A DNA stretch of 64,000 bases, taken from positions 54,539,366-54,603,365 of the forward strand of contig OX393550.1 in the NCBI GenBank assembly GCA_947650365.1. The letters are read 5' to 3'. The notes under the pieces were generated by a model that searched no databases, had not been told where the DNA came from, and was given only the letters and a program-made list of their open reading frames with translations. A program made the position numbers and the translations under genes. Source of the stretch: Chamaelirium japonicum. Its lineage: Eukaryota; Streptophyta; Magnoliopsida; Liliales; Melanthiaceae. Shown in pieces: positions 43,466 to 54,581 of the stretch (positions are counted from its first letter, which is position 1; each line of letters opens with the position of its first letter).

Positions 43466-45167
43466 TATGATCTTGCCAGTCTTTGACAAATTCTTGAAGA
43501 TGACCTTCATGTAATAAGTCTTCCAAATAATATCTTAACCGGTGTCATTGATCGGTAGAATGGCCGTGGCTTTGATGAAAGTCACAGTAGACCGTCTTAT
43601 CAGAGGTGACTTTGGTATCTGGTTGCAGAGGATTCGGCCATCGGTGGAATTCCTCGTGTTGAATTCGATCGAGGATCTGCTCGATCGGTAAATTCCACTT
43701 AGTGAAAGTGGTCTTCTTTGGAGGAGATCGGCGGCCATCATTCCTTGACCGCTTATTTGCAGGTAGAGCTGCTGCCTCTGCATTGTGAGATTGAGCAGCA
43801 TACTTTGGAGCTTCTCGATCGGCAGGCCTTCGCTTCATCTCTCGCCCCTTTCGAGCTATTTGATCATCCTCCACCTCAATCTCCCTTTGGATTCGATCAA
43901 ACATTGAACCCAAGGAAGGAGGAGGGTTGCGAATGAAGTCATTGTAGATATGTAGGTCGAAGCGGAGAGCATTCTGGAAAGCTAGCATGATTGCCTCATC
44001 ATCCAGATGTCGTCCCGAGAGGGCAGCATGCTCGTTGCGGAATCTCCGGGTGAAACTGCGGAGACTCTCGTCGGCACCCATCCTCAGTCGGTAGAGAGAG
44101 TCGAGCTTCTTCTCTGGCTTCAAGTTCAGCTGGTAATGTTGCACAAAGAAGTTGGCCAAAACACTGAACTGGGTGATGGACCTAGCTCGGATATTATGGT
44201 ACCAATCGAGAGATGGTTCGTCGAGGCTCCCGGCAAAGGTGCGACATAGCACGTTGTTCTCTTCTTCATGTGGTGTAAGAGCTTGCTTGAAGGCCAATAT
44301 ATGGAGAGTTGGATCTCCTCTGATACAATTGAATTTGGGGAGAGTGGGAGTTCTCCATCCCCTCGGAAATGTTGAATCGAATAGGCTTCGATGGAGAGGT
44401 CCGGCTGATGAATACCCATCTTTATGACCATGCCTTCGACTTGTATGTGGATCAATGGGCAAGATCGAGAGGTCTTGTTCAGGCTTCTGAGTATCATCAG
44501 GTCGGAGTCGGTGACGAAGATCCGATCTGAGCCCTTGTTGAAGTGGAACGGATGGAGAAACTTTACTCTTCGAGGGTACACCTCTTATTTGTTGTCTTCT
44601 CGATATGTTGGGCTTTGAAGGGGCTCTCTTATCGCAGTTGTGACCGGAAGAGGATTGGAAGGACTCATCGTCGAGACGATCCCAAACACTTTGCTTCCAC
44701 GGGGCAGCAGAGGGAGTTGGATCGCGATGAATCCTCTCGAGGGCAGCAACGCCCATTGACCTCCGTTGCTCGGAATGGGTAGATTGTCGTGGCGGATCGA
44801 TCCTCTCATTAGTCGAGGGGACAGGAAGAGCAATTCCAGCCTCTGAGGCTGCCTTCTTGAGAACATCCCTCTCAGCAGTGAGGGTGGCATTCTGTTTTGC
44901 CAATTAAAGCAATTGGAAGTCGATTGCCGAGATTTGATAGGTCGATGGAGGATTCTCAGCAGGAGCAGGAGTAGTCTGCCCAATTGATTGATGAGGAGGA
45001 GGGGCAATCGGTCGATCGATTGATCTCCCGCTTCCTGAGTGAACCCCCATATCGGGGACAGCAAGGGGCTGTCCGAAATTGAGCCTTTGACTCATTGAAC
45101 GAGTCTCGGGACAAGGTTGACGAGTGTTACTTCCTTCTGGTTGACCCTGATGCTTCGTTCTCGCCAT
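43466..45167 (-). pseudogene. gag: Element F gag, two nonsense codons, protease missing
   Basis: Starts MARTKHQGQPEGS like element B and stays in one frame through the capsid domain. It is broken by TAA at 44906-44904 (B has CAA) and by TGA at about 43544-43542, which removes the last cysteine of the CX2HX4HX4C knuckle. Homology continues to about 43466 (HLQEFV) and then jumps to the integrase end. Capsid domain itself looks complete from 44901 on. Confidence 0.92.
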
Positions 45168-45309
45168 TTAGAGAGGGAAGGGTGCAACGAGAGTGCCAAC
45201 GTCCGATCAGTTGTCTGATCAATCGAGGGGGCGAGGAAGTTTGGCTATCAAGATCGGTAGTGTGCTCAACCGATCAAGTAGTAGAGGAGAGCTTGACTTT
45301 TTGCTCGAA

Positions 45310-45326
45310 TCCCACAGACGGCGCCA
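45310..45326 (-). other. Element F primer binding site
   Basis: TGGCGCCGTCTGTGGGA on the - strand, three bases after the 5' LTR; identical to B and C. Confidence 0.85.
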
Positions 45327-45329
45327 AAC

Positions 45330-46042
45330 TGTGGGGGAAAATCTTCGTGCCGACCCGAAGACCTCGCCTCACCAGTCAATTGGAGTTGAAGTTGACGTCG
45401 AAGATCGTTGGTCGATCAGTTGATCGAAGTTGAAGCTTTTGATATGTAAACAGAGAGATGCAATCAGAGAAAGAGTTTGACACGAGAAGTGATCTCGGAG
45501 TTCAGCCGAAGCCTACGTCTTCGTGCTATAGGGTGCAACCCGAATTCACTAACACTTTTCTCAAAGTAACCTCGATAGGCCGAGTGCTACTGAAGCCTTT
45601 TTGATCTCTTCACAGACAAGAAGATGATCAAGTAGAGGTGAAAGGTGAGAAGGTAGAGATTCCAGAGCTCTGGTTCTGAAAATCAGATCTCAGAGTGGAA
45701 AATGGATTTTTGATTCTAGATTTCGATCCATTTACATTCGAAGGCTCTGCTATTTATAGGATTCTCTGGTGGTAAATGGCGGTTTTCTGCTGTCGTATCT
45801 AGGGATCCTCCAGGTAAGGCTGGTGGGCTCCGCTGCCGTTTTAGGGGGCCCACCAGACAGGGCCGGTGGGTCCCGCTGTAGTCTCCGGGGGCCCACCAGG
45901 CAGGGCCGGTGGGTCCCGCTGTGGTACTCGGGGGCCCACCAGGCAGGGCCGGTGGGTCCCTCTGTAGTCTCCGAGGGCCCATCAGGTAGGGCCGGTGGGT
46001 CCCGTGGTAGTTGGTAAACTTCTGCCAAAATTTGCACCCATA
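45330..46042 (-). repeat. Element F 5' LTR
   Basis: 713 bp; on the + strand it starts TGTGGGGG and ends CACCCATA, so the TG start on the element's strand has become TA. About eight differences from the other LTR. Confidence 0.93.
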
Positions 46043-46047
46043 TCACC

Positions 46048-48345
46048 ATCATCTCAGCAGACTCAGCAAGTCCCAAGGCTGCCTTGAGTTCCTTCTCAAG
46101 GCTTTTGACCTTTCTAAAGAGGTCCCTATGCCTACTGCGGATCCTAAAACCCAAAAGGGATGACATCTAACTCAAAGGATCAAGGAATTAGTATACCCAA
46201 GCGAAGAGAAAAAGGAGGAGAATCACAAGAGATAGCTTACCATATCATCAATATCGTCCACCACCTTCAAATGAGGTCCCAAGTTGCTCCTAAAAAGAGT
46301 GGTGAGTTCAGAGGGTGGCGCGGGGCGACGAGTCAGCACTTCTGGCAAAGGCCTTGATGCCACAGCTTTTACCTTCGCCATCCCGAGATGATAGTAGACC
46401 TCCCCTCCCTCCTGACTTGTACAACCTCCCTTGGGATAGAAGGCTCACCAATGATACTCTCAACAATGGCCTTATCTAACCGAGCCACCTGCTCGTCCTG
46501 AGCCGAAAGTGCTATATCTAGCACTTGAGTGTACCCAGTGGCAAACAAGAAGCACAATTAGGATGAAAAATCTAGAACTACCCAAGAAAAATGAAAAAAG
46601 GTAAAGAAGAATATCGTTGATGGCAATCGGATCCGAAATGTCAGCGCCCTCAGCCTCAACAGGGCTGACGGTCGCTTTTTCAGTCAAGCAATGCTCACCC
46701 ACGGGGCATTAAGTTCTACCATCATTGATCTTATCTGGTCCGAGTAAAGGATCGTTCCAAACACAGATCATGAATCCACTGCTGCAACTGTCCTCGTAGG
46801 AGGGGTCGGGAGCGCACGTGCGGCCAAGGCACCTACCTCAATGGAGGGGTCACTACTTCTCTTCGCTGTCCCAACCTTGATCTTGTACATCAGGCGCCTA
46901 GGTCTGTAGCTCAATGTAGGGGGTTGGCCATCGTCAACCACCTCCTCAAGACTCCTCTTAATCAGGTGAGATCGAGGATCTCAAGAGGGAGAATCCAAGA
47001 CCAAAGCACAAGATCCAAGCAACTGAAAAGCTCGTCATCCCCATCCGCTCCACACCCGTTGGAATCCCCAAAAGATATGCCTCCATCTTCCTCGTTGTCG
47101 GCACCTACAACTGCACCGTCTGCACCTCCCAAGGCGACGACCCGAGGAGCGGGGACGTGCCCAACTAAGGCAGCTAAATTCTTCCCTAGGAGGGCGAGAA
47201 TCTTGAACATGCCAGGTCTGAACAATCCTCTTCTTACCCACCTTGGGCCGGGTGGCTATCTTCCTTTTATTCTGCACCACCTTGAATTCCCTAGGAAAAA
47301 CATATTGTGTGACCTACACTGGCTTGATCAACCAGAGAATCAAATCAACACGGGATGGATCATCAAGACCCTAAGAGATCTCATGCTCGTAATCTGAAAG
47401 CACTACCCTATTTTCTGGTGTCCTATGGCGAGCATAGTCCAACCGACCCCTATGGTTAATCCTCACTGGCAAGTAGGTTAACATTATTCAAAGGTTGGTA
47501 CCAATAGTAAGCCTCCTGAAGATCATATCAAGCTTTTTTGCATCGAGCAGTCATCCACAATCGCTCGCCTCTAGGCTGATACTGCCAAATCATGGAGTCA
47601 ACCTCTACTGCAGGCGTATCAGCAACCCTGACCACTGAAGACCAAGCACCAGTAATGGACAGGGGGTACATTCTAAAGTACCTGTCCGATGCCTCCAAGC
47701 CTTGTATGGGACGACAGCCAGCTGAGCGCTCCTGAAAGTTGAAAATTTGAGACTTTGAAATTTCTTCCACTGGTAATGGTGAAAGAAGTATCCCAGCTCA
47801 ATCCTCGAAAACTCGCCATCTAAAATCAGATAGTAGCAGGCCCTCACCTCTACACAGTAGTTGGCCTCGACGCGACAAAAGACATATATCACCTTTCATG
47901 CGTTGCCACGTACTCAGCTATACCCAGGACAAAGACCTGACACGAATAACAGCCTGGCCGCGAAAGGAGGAAGCGACAAACGAAGGCCACTATTTATCTG
48001 TCCCACTGTCACAACCGTCCCTAGTATATTCTCCATACTCGTCTCTGCTAAGAAAATAGCGTTTCTGTGGATGCCGAACGCCTTATACATGCTATCCATC
48101 AATGGCCTCTCCTCGTCCTCTTGGAATTGCAAAAAAAGTTCCCATAATGCCGCATGCCTCTCGTCCACATAGATGTGATCAGGAGCAGCCTCCTCAAGAT
48201 CCCCATCCTCGATCGACATCAGCGACCCTAGCTTACTATCTGATCCAGAGTCCTCCTCCCACCAAGGGGGCAGAACATCAACAACCACTCGAGATGACTT
48301 GTGCCGCTTCCCGGAGCCACTCTCACCCACATCAACCTCCATCAT
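46048..48345 (-). pseudogene. Element G antisense gene, 5' part, degraded
   Basis: ATG at 48345 (MMEVDVGESGSGKRHKSSR). Matches the aORF of B over AFGIHRNAIF, GTVVTVGQINSGLRLSLPPF and AARLLFVSGLCPG (48090-47914), then IYVFCRVEA (near 47880) and RIELGYFFHHYQW (near 47790), then ITGAW. A stop after CPG and later frameshifts break it. 46700-46380 still encodes coiled-coil-like segments, then F interrupts at 46043. Shows that the antisense gene predates the split of G from A/B/C. Confidence 0.82.
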
Positions 48346-49180
48346 GAAACGTACAAAGAGCAAATACAAGTAGACTGCAAGTAGAGGAACAAGAAGCAAA
48401 CAGTAAGCACAAGTCAAAGGAAGAAATAAACATCCGACACTACTTATAAGCAAAAAAGAGCATGGTAATCCCCCCCTCATCTAGGGGTAGGCCCACGGCG
48501 ACCGCCACATCATCACTGGGGGCCGACTGCAGTCCATAGTGAACACAGTAACTAGGTATAGTTAGGTATCAAACAATGACGGATGAATTACCAGGTGTTA
48601 ATACCTCTTTAAGAAGCAAAACGGAAACCCAGTCGATGCGCTCTTTAAGGTCACCTTCCTATGAAAGTGAATATCAGAATAGTTACATGTCAAGGTGCAC
48701 CATGTTTTATGTCTGCTTTGAACGATTTTTTGGCACCGACACAACACCCGTACGAATTGATCCGACGCACGTATGAAAAGTTACGGCCTTCGAAAGTTTT
48801 CAAAACCATCTCCAAAGACAGGGATCAAAAAAATTACACATTAACACGCGCCATATTCCACGCTCACTCAAACCAATTTTTTGGTGCACAATGGTACCTT
48901 ATGCGCATCGATCTGACACTCACATGAAAGGTCATGGTGGCCAAAAGAATTCGGAGTCTGCCCCTGGGATGGCCGGCCGAACAACCGGAGATCGACTCAT
49001 AACCACCTTGGGATCCTGCTCGCCATAACAACAGCGGTTACACTCACACCCTTACTCTAGTTCATCACGCATCCCATTTACGGCAGACTCAATGCCTCAC
49101 ACTCGAAAAGGACTCAGACCTCTCCCGTGCACCATTTCTTGACGACAACCCTTGGCAAGGGGAGGAGGGGGGACCAACCC
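48346..49180. other. Element G DNA upstream of its antisense gene; no gene
   Basis: Two degenerate copies of a roughly 165-bp unit containing TTTTTTGGCACCGACACAAC-like and ATGAAAAGTTACGGCC-like text (near 48728 and 48890). Otherwise nothing recognised. Confidence 0.5.
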
Positions 49181-49765
49181 CCACCACCCCCCGTGTGACC
49201 TCTCCTTTCGGCGGCGGCCATCGGCATCGGGGGGGGGGGGGGGGTCGGACGAACCGAACTTCCCTCCCCCTGTGTGTTCTCCCTATGGTGGCCTACGAGG
49301 GTAGGAGGGGGACTGACCCCTCCCCCCCTATGCTCTCTCCTTGTGGCGGCGACCATCAGCAGGGGGGCGGAAGAACCGAACCTCCCCCCTATGCATCTTC
49401 CCTGTAGCGGCCCGCGACGGTAAGAGGGGGACCGACCCCCTCCCCCTGCTTGCTCTCTCAATCGACAACGGGGGGGTTGGGTGAACCGAACATGTCCCTC
49501 AGTGTGATCTGCTGATGGTGAGGAGGGGCTTGAAAGGATCGAACTTCCCCCAACTCTGCGTGTTCTCCCGCAACGGTCAGCAAAAACCAGCCGGGGGGAT
49601 CGGACAGACCGCACCTTCCCCCCTCAGTGTTTCCTTCTTGCAGCGGCTAGCGACAACCGGGGGGGTTCGCATCTCCCCCCTCACTCCGTGTGTTCTCTTC
49701 GCAGCGGACAGTGACAACTAGCCGGGGGGGGTCAGACGGACAGCACATCCCCCTCCCTCACGATA
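49181..49765. repeat. GC-rich degenerate tandem repeat in element G
   Basis: Seven to eight loose copies, about 70 bp, with GGGGGGTCGGACGAACCGAA, CCTCCCCC and TGTGTTCTCC. Includes G-runs of up to about 17 near 49230. No coding support. Confidence 0.75.
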
Positions 49766-49879
49766 ACCAAAAATCAAAAGAAAGAGAAAAAGGAGGAAGG
49801 AAGCATACCTGCATGGAGATGATGACTGGAACGTAGGAAGAAGGAAACCCTAACTACAGACGCATTAAAAGAAAAAGAG

Positions 49880-51115
49880 AATATGCTTCCCGAAGTATGG
49901 CTCACTGAAGCAGGGCTAGATCTCGCCAGAAAAACTAAGTCTGGAATGCGCATCTTGAAGTATGGTGCAACAAAACAGGGACAGACCTTGCAAGAAAAAC
50001 TAAGTCTGGAATGTGTATCTCGAAGAATGGCGCACCGAAGCAGGGCCATACTACGCCAAAAAAACTAAGTCTGGAATGCACATCCTGAAGTATGGCGCAC
50101 CGAAACAAGGTCCGACTTTGCCAGAAAAACTAAGTCTGGACCGCGCATCCCGAAATATAGTACGCCGAAGTAGGGTCAAACTTCGCCAGAAAAACTATAT
50201 CTGGAACGCGTATTCCAAAGTATAGTGTACCGAAGCAGGGCCAGACTTTACCAGAAAAACTAAGTCTGAAATGCGCATCCCGAAGTATGGCGCACTGAAA
50301 CAGGGCCAGACTTTGCATGAAAAACTACATCTAGAACACGCATCCCGAAGTATGGTGCAATGAAGCAGAACCAGACTTTACCAAAAAAACTAAATCTGGA
50401 ACACGTATCTCAAAATATGGTGCACTGAAGCAGGGCCAGACTTTGTCAAAAAAATAAATTCTGGAACACGCATCTCGAAGTATGGCGCACCAAAGCAGGG
50501 CTAGATTTCATCAGAAAAACTAAGTCTGGAACGTATATCCCAGAGTATGGTGCACTGAAGCAGGGCCAGACTTCGCTATAAAAACTAAGTCTGGAATGCA
50601 CATCCCGAAGTATGGCGCACCGAATCAGGGTCATACTTCGCCAGAAAAACTAAGTCTGGAACGCATATCCCGAAATATGACGCACTGAAGCAGGGTCAGA
50701 TTTTGCCAGAAAAACTAAGTTTGGAACGCGCATCCCGAAGTATGATGCACCGAAGTGGGGCCAGACTTTGTCAAAAAAACTAAGTCTGGAACGCGTATCC
50801 CGAAATATGGTACATCAAAACAAAGCTAGACTTCACCAGAAAAACTAAGTTTGGAACGCTCACCCCAAAATATGGCGCGCCGAAGCAGAGTCAGACTTCG
50901 TCAGAAAAACCAAGTCTGGAACGTACATCCCGAAGTATGGCGCATCAAAGCATGGCCAAACTTTGCCATAAAAACTAAGTATGGAATGCGCATCTCGAAG
51001 TATGACGCACCTAAGAAAGGTCAAACTTTGCCAGAAAAACTAAGTCTGAAATGCACATCCTGAAATATGGCGCACTAAAGTAGGTCAAAATTTCAACAAA
51101 AAAACTAAGTCCGGG
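49880..51115. repeat. 65-bp tandem array of element G
   Basis: About 18-19 imperfect units, period 65 (CTAAGT at 49935, 50000, 50065 and 50130). Unit text: GCCAGAAAAACTAAGTCTGG, AACGCGCATCCCGAAGTATG, GCGCACCGAAGCAGGGCCAG. It fills the position between antisense gene and 3' LTR where A-C carry W-box arrays. Not coding. Confidence 0.92.
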
Positions 51116-51208
51116 AAGTCTACCGCCTCAACCCGCGACTGAACTGACAACTCTGCTGTCTCGAGCCTATAGACCCCGCAACACTAGAGACTGTCTGAAC
51201 TCGAGCCA

Positions 51209-51942
51209 TGTGGGTGCAAATTTTGGCAAGAAGTCTGCAAGCAGCGGGACCCACCGGCCCTGCCTGGTGGGCCCCCGAAGACTACAGCGGGACCCACCGG
51301 CCCTGCCTGGTGGGCCCCCTAAGACTACAGCGGGACCCATCGGCCCTGCCTGGTGGGCCCACGAAGACTATCGCAGGACCCACCGGCCCTGCCTGGTGGG
51401 CCCAATAGCCTGTGGAATCCTCCAGGAGACGGTAGCGGGGCCCACCAGCTTTACCTGGAGGATCCCCAGATGCTGCAGCAGAAACCACCATTTACCGCCA
51501 GAAAATCCTATAAATAGCAGAGCCTTCGAATGTAAAAGGATCCGATTTCAAATCCAGAGAGAAAATCCAGAAAGAAAGATCAATGCCATCATCATCTGAT
51601 ATCTGATTTCAGAAATCAAAACTCTAGAAGCTCCAACCCTCTCAGCTTCCCATCTTCCACCTCTCTTTGATCTTCTTCTCTCCTTCGAAGAGATCAGAGT
51701 GTCTTCAGTGAGACTCGGTCTGTCGAGATCACTTCGATAAAAGTGTTAGTGAATTCGGGTTGCTCCCTATAGCACGGAGACATAGGCTTCGGCTGAACTC
51801 CGAGATCACATCTCTCGTGTCCAAATTTCTCTGCTTACATATTGAGAGTCCCAACTTCTATCGACAGATCAAACAACAATCTTCAACTTCAATTGACTGG
51901 TGAGGCGAGGTCTTCGGGTCGGCACGAAGATTTTCCCCCACA
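51209..51942 (+). repeat. Element C 5' LTR
   Basis: 734 bp, TGTGGG...CCCACA. Four 43-bp U3 units from 51246; TATA box CCTATAAATAGC at about 51508-51519. Confidence 0.95.
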
Positions 51943-51945
51943 GTT

Positions 51946-51962
51946 TGGCGCCGTCTGTGGGA
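51946..51962 (+). other. Element C primer binding site
   Basis: TGGCGCCGTCTGTGGGA, after GTT; identical to B and F. Confidence 0.85.
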
Positions 51963-52106
51963 TCCGAGCGAAAGGTCAAGCTCTATTCACTACTACTAGA
52001 TCGGTTGAGCCTACAACCGATCTTGATAGCCAAACTTCCTCGCCCCCTCGGTTGATCAGACAACTGATCGGACGTTGGCACTCTTGTTGCACCCTTCGCT
52101 CTCTGA

Positions 52107-54572
52107 ATGGCGAAAACTAAGCACCAGGGTCAACCAGAAGGAAGTAACACTCAACAATAAGCTCGTCCTGAGACTCGATCAATGAGTCAAAGGCTCAACT
52201 TCGGACAGCCCCTTGCTGTCCCCGAGATGGGGGTTCGCTCAGGGAGTGGGAGATCTGTCGATCGACCGATCGCCCACCCCGCACGACAGTCAATTGGGCA
52301 AACTGCCCCCGCTCCTGCTGAAGACCCTCCATCGACCTATCAAATCTCTGTGATCGACTTCCAATTGCTTCAATTGGCAAAGCAGAATGCCACCCTCACT
52401 GCTGAGAGGGATGCTCTTAAGAAAGCGGCTTCCGAAGCTGGAATTGCTCTTCCTATCCCCTCTACTAATGAGAGGGTCGAACTTCCACGAACATCAATCC
52501 ACTCCGAGCAACGGAGGTCAATGGGCACTGCTGCCCTCGAGAGAATTCAACGTGACCCAACTCCCTCTGCTTTCCCGTGGAAGCAGAGTGTTTGGGATCG
52601 CCTCGACGATGAGTCATCCCAATCCTCCTCTGGTCGCAACCGCGACAAGAAGGCACCTTTAAAGCTTGACATACCAAGGAAGCATCAGATGAAAGGCGCT
52701 CCTTCAAAGAGTAGAGTCTCCCCTTCCATTCCACTTCAACGTGGACTTGGATCGGACCTTCGACATCGACTCCATCCGTCAAATACTTCAATGCCTGAGC
52801 AAGACCTTGCGATTTTGCCTCTTGACCCACATCTAGGTCGAGGACACGGTCGTAGGGACGGATATTCCTCTGTCGGGCCTCTCTATCGAAGCCTCTTCGA
52901 GTCCATATTTCCAAGGGGATGGAGAACTCCTATCCTCCCCAAATTCAACTGCGTCAAAGGAGATCCGACTTTCCATATACTTGCCTTCAAGCAAGCTTTG
53001 ACACCGCACGAAGAAGAGAACAACGTGCTCTGTCGCACTTTTGCCGGGAGTCTCGATGAGTCATCACTTGATTGGTATCATAATCTCCGAGCTGGGTCCA
53101 TCACCCAGTTCGGTGTCTTGGCTAACCTTTTTGTGCAGCATTATCAGCTCAATCTGAAGCTAGAAAAGAAGCTCGACTCCCTCTATCGGCTGAGGATGGG
53201 TGCTGATGAGACTCTCCGCAATTTCACCAGGAGATTTCGCAACGAGCATGCCGCTCTCTCTGGAAGACATCTGGATGATGAAGCCATCATGTTGGCTTTC
53301 CAGAACACCCTCCGATTCGATCTACACATCTACAATAACTTCATTCGCAATCCTCCTCCTTCTCTGGGTTCTATGTTTGATCGGATCCAGAGAGAAATTG
53401 AGGTCGAAGATGATCAAGTCGCTCGAAAAGGGCGAGAAACAAAACGAAGACCGGCGGAAAGAGATGCTCCAAAGTATGCTGCCAAAGCCCACAATGCTGA
53501 GGCAGCAGCCCCTCCAGCCAACAAACGAGCAAAAAATGACGGACGTCGATCTCCAACGAAGACCACTTTCACTGAGTGGAATTTACCAGTCGAGCAGATA
53601 CTCGACCGCATTCAACACGACGAGTTCCTTCGAAGGCCCAATCCGCTTCAGCCAAACTCAAAATTCACGGCTGACAAAACAGTCTACTGCGACTTCCACC
53701 GAAGTCATGGCCATTCCACCGATCGGTGCTATCGGCTGAAATTCTATCTTGAAGACTTATTACGAGAAGGCCACCTTCAAGAGTTCGTCAAAGGCGGACA
53801 AGATCAACGTCGAGCCTCTGCAAAGGGGAAAGAAGCATGTTGGATCCATCAAATCTCCTCCAACCGGCAACCTATCTCTGTGAATGCCAACGTCTTTGGT
53901 ATTCATGGGACATTGCACAATCAAGCCTTGACCGGGAAGGAAGTGGATCGGCAAGTTCGACGCATCTTCCATGTTCGTTCTGCTGCGAACAAGGAGGATA
54001 CCTGGATCGAGAAGCATATCAAAGGTTTGGCTTGGCCATCCATTGTTTTCAATGACTCCGATCTTCAAGGAGTCCATACTCCCCATCGAGATCCCCTGGT
54101 CTTGAAACTCCTCATCGACGGAAGCACCGTCAATCGAATCCTCATCGACACCGGGAGCTCTATCGATATTATGTTCTCAGATTGTTTCAAATGTCTGGGA
54201 CATAGATACTCGAGCCTCGACGTCGTCCCGACTGTGATCACTGGCTTCAACGGTGAACAAAGCATCACGGTGGGCGAATCGAGATTCACTCTCGACCTTA
54301 GCCGAGAGACTCGAGTCTCGGTGAGGTTTGCAATTGTCGAAGGAGTGTCCAGCTACAACGCCATCCTCGGGCAACCATTCCTCCACCAGATCAATGTCAT
54401 CTCCTCTTCTTACCACCAACTACTCAAGTTTGCAACGGGAGAAGGCATTGTCTGTATTCGAGGCGATCAGCAAGCTGGAAGGTCTTGTGAGGCTGCTGCA
54501 GCTAAAACAGATCGAAAGATCAATATTGCTCCTCCAAAGCGGCCGCGAGACGAAGCTGGTCCTTCCAAATAG
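52107..54572 (+). pseudogene. gag: Element C gag-protease, one early nonsense codon
   Basis: ATG at 52107 (MAKTKHQGQPEGS), TAA at 52158-52160, then open from there to the UAG at 54570-54572. A downstream in-frame Met at 52182 could restart a product lacking 25 residues, still with capsid domain, zinc knuckle (C-F-H-RSHG-H-STDR-C) and aspartic protease (DTGSS). Ends AAA TAG CAA TCA, identical to element B. Otherwise close to B throughout. Confidence 0.93.
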
Positions 54573-54581
54573 CAATCAAAG
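54567..54581 (+). promoter_or_regulatory. Candidate UAG readthrough site, element C
   Basis: AAA TAG CAA TCA AAG, same as element B at 22068-22054; fits CARYYA after UAG. Sense frame continues on both sides. Confidence 0.62.

Larger units (their letters stand above)
37223..46042 (-). mobile_element. Element F: Tat element with deleted pol and large satellite-like array
   Basis: 8820 bp; 713-bp LTRs at both ends (37223-37935 and 45330-46042) and perfect TSD TCACC (37218-37222 and 46043-46047). On the - strand: 5' LTR, primer site, gag with nonsense codons, a junction near 43465 that joins the gag region after the zinc knuckle to the integrase C-terminus, three 108-bp repeats, 4.8 kb of GAGCTC-rich repeats with embedded hairpin blocks, polypurine tract, 3' LTR. 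No RT, RNase H, integrase core or antisense gene. By eye the LTRs differ at roughly eight positions, so it is older than B but still young. Non-autonomous. Confidence 0.94.
33087..51208 (+). mobile_element. Element G: old, decayed Tat relative lacking pol, host of elements F and C
   Basis: Seen in order: LTR-like start TGTGGGTGTAAAATTTA (33087), a primer site (33676-33692), a gag pseudogene, a 106-bp tandem array, an antisense-gene pseudogene split by F (TSD TCACC), a GC-rich repeat block and a 65-bp tandem array. C interrupts it at 51209, and the 3' LTR must lie beyond 64000. The layout matches A-C except that no pol is present between the gag remnant and the first array. Divergence and many stop codons make it the oldest LTR element here. 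Confidence 0.8.
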
